Positions 6,081 to 8,525 of a DNA stretch of 8,525 nucleotides are shown one piece after another. Below the pieces are notes generated by a model. That model was not told where the DNA came from. It saw only the letters and a program-made list of their open reading frames with translations, and searched no databases. Numbering within the stretch: the first letter of the stretch is position 1; every line of letters begins with the position of its first letter. Location of the stretch: positions 188 through 8,712 of the forward strand of contig DACB01000009.1 of NCBI GenBank assembly GCA_002494495.1. Direction: 5' to 3'. The position numbers and the translations under genes were made by a program. The DNA comes from Methanobacterium sp. UBA294. Lineage in GTDB: Archaea; Methanobacteriota; Methanobacteria; Methanobacteriales; Methanobacteriaceae.

Positions 6081-6806
6081 CTAAAATTCTAACATATGAT
6101 TTAATTGAGATAACCATGATTCAAGGGCATCTGTAGGTACCGGATAAAAATAGGCGAATACCAATAACAGGGTTAACACCAATGTGGCTATAAATATCCA
6201 TATTCTATCTTCGGCTACCGGATAAACCCTTCCTAAAATCATTCCCCCTACAAATAAAGCACATATTAGCATTATACCCATGGAAATTTGTGGATTCTCA
6301 ACAGATCCTGATGGTTGATTTATGGGCATGATAGTCTCATATTCAGCTTGTATTATCAACCTCTGTGCATTGGAACCTAATGGATAACAGGTAATTAAAA
6401 AAAGATTGTTTCCCTGTTCAACAGGCATCTGATAGGAAGCATCGACTATAGTTGAATTTACCATGGAATATGTTACATTTCCTATCCCAGGCCACTCCAC
6501 ATATATCTTATCTCCTGGTTTTAACTGGTCGAGTTTTAAAAATGGAGACCCATGGAGCGTTCTATGTCCAAAAAGAATAGTAGTGCCATTGGTGGGCTTG
6601 AATGATTGTGGTTCAAAATATATACCATGATCAACGGATTGATTATTTATACTCTGGTTGACCCCAATTTTTGGTATCTTTAAATATGGGGTATCTTGGG
6701 GGTTGGAGTCTGCGTTCGTTGAATAGGAGTAGTATCCTACTTCAATTAAAAGATAGAGGGAGATGATCAACATCCCCACTAAAATCATTGCCGTTGAAAA
6801 TCTCAT
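6081..6806 (-). CDS. sortase (cysteine transpeptidase) with C-terminal membrane helices
   Basis: A membrane-bound sortase, which cuts a C-terminal sorting signal of an exported protein and joins it to an acceptor outside the cell. The 241 residues hold an N-terminal membrane segment (about 7-27), the sortase beta-barrel (about 40-158) and two more membrane segments (about 176-196 and 201-221). The catalytic set is complete: His81 in LFGHRT, Cys140 in LFLITCYP and Arg149 in AQRLIIQAE. The 'LKIPKIGVNQSI' start of the domain is typical of the family. The two C-terminal helices are unusual against most bacterial sortases but are, as I recall, seen in archaeal members. The ATG lies 18 bases after the stop of the exported protein gene, and the nearest SD-like sequence (GGGA) is some 17 bases upstream of it, so translational coupling is likely. 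I would place it near classes D/E only tentatively. The acceptor (wall pseudomurein or another protein) is unknown. Confidence 0.88.
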   Translation of the reverse strand: MRFSTAMILVGMLIISLYLLIEVGYYSYSTNADSNPQDTPYLKIPKIGVNQSINNQSVDHGIYFEPQSFKPTNGTTILFGHRTLHGSPFLKLDQLKPGDKIYVEWPGIGNVTYSMVNSTIVDASYQMPVEQGNNLFLITCYPLGSNAQRLIIQAEYETIMPINQPSGSVENPQISMGIMLICALFVGGMILGRVYPVAEDRIWIFIATLVLTLLLVFAYFYPVPTDALESWLSQLNHMLEF

Positions 6807-6824
6807 GTATATTTTTAATATTCC

Positions 6825-7781
6825 CTACCTTAAGAACTTAGCGTATCCCAGGCCAGCTGCTACTATGAGAACAGCCAGGACTAAAAGCCCATAGGGTGAA
6901 CCTGTTTCTTGAGTAGGTACAGTGGTTGTATTGTTTGCTGCAGTTGCTGGTACAAAACATTGTCCATTTCCAGTTGGAGTTCCATTAGCGACTATTGGCC
7001 ATTTATAGGTATATGTAAATCCTTGTGATTCCTGCGGATCTATGTGGACGTCCCATGCTGCCACATTTGTGTTAAATGCTATATCATTGTCCACGAATGC
7101 TTGTGGGTCACTGGAAGTTAATGCCGAATCTGTTGGTATAATGGGCCCCCTTATTAATCCTGCAACTGGATAGCTGGCAAAATTAGTTGCTGTGAAAGTG
7201 AAGGTTCCACACCATGATTTTAAATCCAGGTTAGGATTCAGCATTTCTATTTCATTGGGCATAAACCAGGATGCTTGTAATCCCATATCAGGTATTATTG
7301 GCCAGAATGTATTATCAACAGCACCAGCATCAGCTATCCAGGATGGTTCATTACCCATCAGTCCTGTTGCACTGACTTTAAATTTAACTGTCTTTGTTTC
7401 TCCAGCCTGTATTGCCCATCCATAGTCTCCCCCTAATTCAGGGCTAACCGGGTCAATCATTCTTTCTGCCACGGGATCAGTCCAATCAACAATAAATTTA
7501 ATAGTCTGATTCTCCTGTAAGCTACCGGTATATAAATGACTGATCTTAAAGTACTGGACGTAGTCCTTGTTATTTTTAATGGTGAGTGTGATTGTGGCTG
7601 TAAGGGCTGTCATCCTCACATTCGATGCATTATAAGCTATCCATGTCTGCCCTCCAGGACTATCAGTTCCTCCAGGACTTTCATTCTGTGCCGAAACAAC
7701 AGCCATAGAATTAACAAATGTAAAAACTCCTAAAATGGAAAATAAAAGTACCAGAATCATTAAAGATTTACCCAAATTCAT
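6825..7781 (-). CDS. exported surface protein with sorting-signal-like C-terminus, likely sortase substrate
   Basis: A 318-residue secreted protein that I do not recognise. Residues 1-31 form a signal peptide (Lys5, a hydrophobic core, cleavage near VVSAQ). The mature part (about 45-278) is rich in beta-strand-like alternation, with 'ALTATITLTIKNNKDYVQYFKI' and 'AGETKTVKFKVSA' segments that resemble Ig-like or CARDB-type adhesion modules. Two cysteines (191, 275) could form a disulfide. The C-terminus has a Thr/Asn linker, then QETGSP (291-296), a hydrophobic segment (298-314) and the basic tail KFLR. This is the layout of a sorting signal, with xETGxP in place of LPXTG. The sortase gene starts 18 bases downstream in the same operon, supporting an enzyme-substrate pair. 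GGAGG (7788-7792) lies 6 bases before the ATG. The alternative is a simple C-terminal membrane anchor. Export and anchoring are clear; cleavage by the neighbour is inferred. Confidence 0.8.
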   Translation of the reverse strand: MNLGKSLMILVLLFSILGVFTFVNSMAVVSAQNESPGGTDSPGGQTWIAYNASNVRMTALTATITLTIKNNKDYVQYFKISHLYTGSLQENQTIKFIVDWTDPVAERMIDPVSPELGGDYGWAIQAGETKTVKFKVSATGLMGNEPSWIADAGAVDNTFWPIIPDMGLQASWFMPNEIEMLNPNLDLKSWCGTFTFTATNFASYPVAGLIRGPIIPTDSALTSSDPQAFVDNDIAFNTNVAAWDVHIDPQESQGFTYTYKWPIVANGTPTGNGQCFVPATAANNTTTVPTQETGSPYGLLVLAVLIVAAGLGYAKFLR

Positions 7782-7858
7782 AATTAACCTCCATTTAATT
7801 TTTTTCTCCCTTGATTAATAATTATGACCGTTTTTATGTGATATAATATAATTGTAAA

Positions 7859-7878
7859 GTGACATGGCATCATGTCAC
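7859..7878. promoter_or_regulatory. perfect inverted repeat, operator candidate of the sortase operon
   Basis: GTGACATG at 7859-7866 and CATGTCAC at 7871-7878 are perfect reverse complements around a GCAT spacer. The site is 78 bases before the start codon of the exported protein gene. If the TATA box is at 7891-7900, it overlaps the expected transcription start, a repressor position. If the AT-rich stretch at 7842-7852 is the TATA box instead, the site lies just upstream of it, a possible activator position. I do not recognise the binding protein. Confidence 0.5.
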
Positions 7879-7890
7879 CAAAAGTTTTTG

Positions 7891-7900
7891 TATATAATAA
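7891..7900 (-). promoter_or_regulatory. likely TATA box of the exported protein-sortase operon
   Basis: The minus strand reads TTATTATATA followed by CAAAAACTTTT. Transcription would start about 25 bases on, near 7870, inside the inverted repeat. A second candidate, on the minus strand ATTATATTATATC near 7840-7852, cannot be excluded. Confidence 0.4.
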
Positions 7901-7976
7901 TAAGTAAGTAATTATTCCTAATTATTTTTTTCTCCTTTCTTGAAATTTTTGCTTTAAATATACCCCCTTAATTATT

Positions 7977-8525
7977 TTATCCATATATCTTGTGAAGTTC
8001 AGATACCATCCAGGACGGCGCAGACTGAGTTGATATGGTCAACTGTATGGCATTTGCATCTGGTTGATTATTCTGTATAATATACATGGCTTTATCACGC
8101 GGTACTTCTATAAGGATCATGTATTCTGAATCCAGATTTCCAAAGTTGGATGTCCTCTCAAACTGGTCTAAGCGTACACCATAGGCATTTAGAAGGGCGT
8201 TTATTGAATTTTCATCCCATGACCTGGAAGCTCCAGCCTGTAGAAGTTGTTCTATTCCAGTAGATGAAGCACTTTGTGATCGAGTAGCGGATGAATTCAG
8301 TGTGTTGATGGCAATACTTTGACTGGTAGTTATACTGGCATCAAAAGCATCTTGAGTATCCATAGACCTTAAAATTGCCAGAACTGTTGCCCCGCTAACC
8401 AGTGGCGTATCGGCTGATTGACCTACATTCGGAGTGCTCCCTGTACTCTGTTGCTGTTGAGTTTCGTTTGTCTGGTTGGTTTCATTTGTGGTGGTGGTTG
8501 TGGTAGTATTGTTTGTAGTAGTACT
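7977..8525 (-). CDS. C-terminal part of an unrecognised Thr-rich protein, 5' end off the window
   Basis: The reading frame is open from the stop at 7977 to the right edge, so 182 C-terminal residues are visible and the ATG at 8363 is probably internal. The first 30 or so visible residues are a low-complexity linker of Thr, Asn, Glu and Gln (a Thr6 run, then NETNQTNET and QQQQ), the kind found between domains or before a wall-spanning region of exported archaeal proteins. The rest (about 150 residues) has a Ser/Thr/Ala-rich stretch with possible helices, then a small mixed domain ending 'EYMILIEVPRDKAMYIIQNN...SAPSWMVSELHKIYG'. There is no membrane segment or sorting signal at the C-terminus. 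I do not recognise the family. A secreted or surface location is inferred from the linker and the neighbours. It is separated from the next gene by a 195-base spacer with its own promoter elements. Confidence 0.7.
   Translation of the reverse strand, partial: STTTNNTTTTTTTNETNQTNETQQQQSTGSTPNVGQSADTPLVSGATVLAILRSMDTQDAFDASITTSQSIAINTLNSSATRSQSASSTGIEQLLQAGASRSWDENSINALLNAYGVRLDQFERTSNFGNLDSEYMILIEVPRDKAMYIIQNNQPDANAIQLTISTQSAPSWMVSELHKIYG

Noticed and set aside
8361..8363. ATG as the start of the rightmost gene
   Set aside because: The same frame runs on through a typical Thr-rich linker to the window edge, and no ribosome site precedes this ATG.

Overview
The window looks like a piece of a methanogenic archaeon of the Methanobacteriales, most likely Methanobacterium or a close relative. 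The evidence is pseudomurein-binding repeats in a giant secreted protein (pseudomurein is the wall polymer of this order), an archaeal-type dihydroneopterin aldolase of methanopterin synthesis (MptD), AT-rich DNA, strong GGAGG ribosome sites, TTG starts and oligo-T terminators. No rRNA, tRNA, CRISPR array, insertion sequence or integrase was seen.

Layout. The left quarter is read rightwards: a membrane-anchored alpha/beta hydrolase whose N-terminus lies off the window, then a 274-base spacer with an operator-like palindrome, then a 274-residue heliorhodopsin with the retinal-attachment lysine. Everything to the right is read leftwards. It begins with a small four-helix membrane protein (DUF5518-like) that converges on the heliorhodopsin gene. 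Next come a 1017-residue wall-binding protein (beta-propeller blades, chitobiase C-terminal-like modules and two nearly identical pseudomurein-binding cassettes), mptD, a sortase, a secreted protein ending in a sorting-signal-like tail, and the C-terminal part of an unrecognised Thr-rich protein that runs off the right edge.

How the genes fit together. Apart from mptD the window is mostly an envelope locus. The secreted protein and the sortase form a two-gene operon, a plausible substrate and enzyme pair, preceded by a perfect 8+8 bp inverted repeat close to the predicted transcription start. The pseudomurein-binding protein is a separate wall-attached surface protein. mptD is a housekeeping coenzyme gene lying between them.

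The main point of interest is the heliorhodopsin in a lineage expected to be strictly anaerobic. It keeps the Schiff-base lysine and counterion glutamate but contains no histidine at all, so the two histidines of the reference protein 48C12 are missing. Nothing in the window would make retinal.
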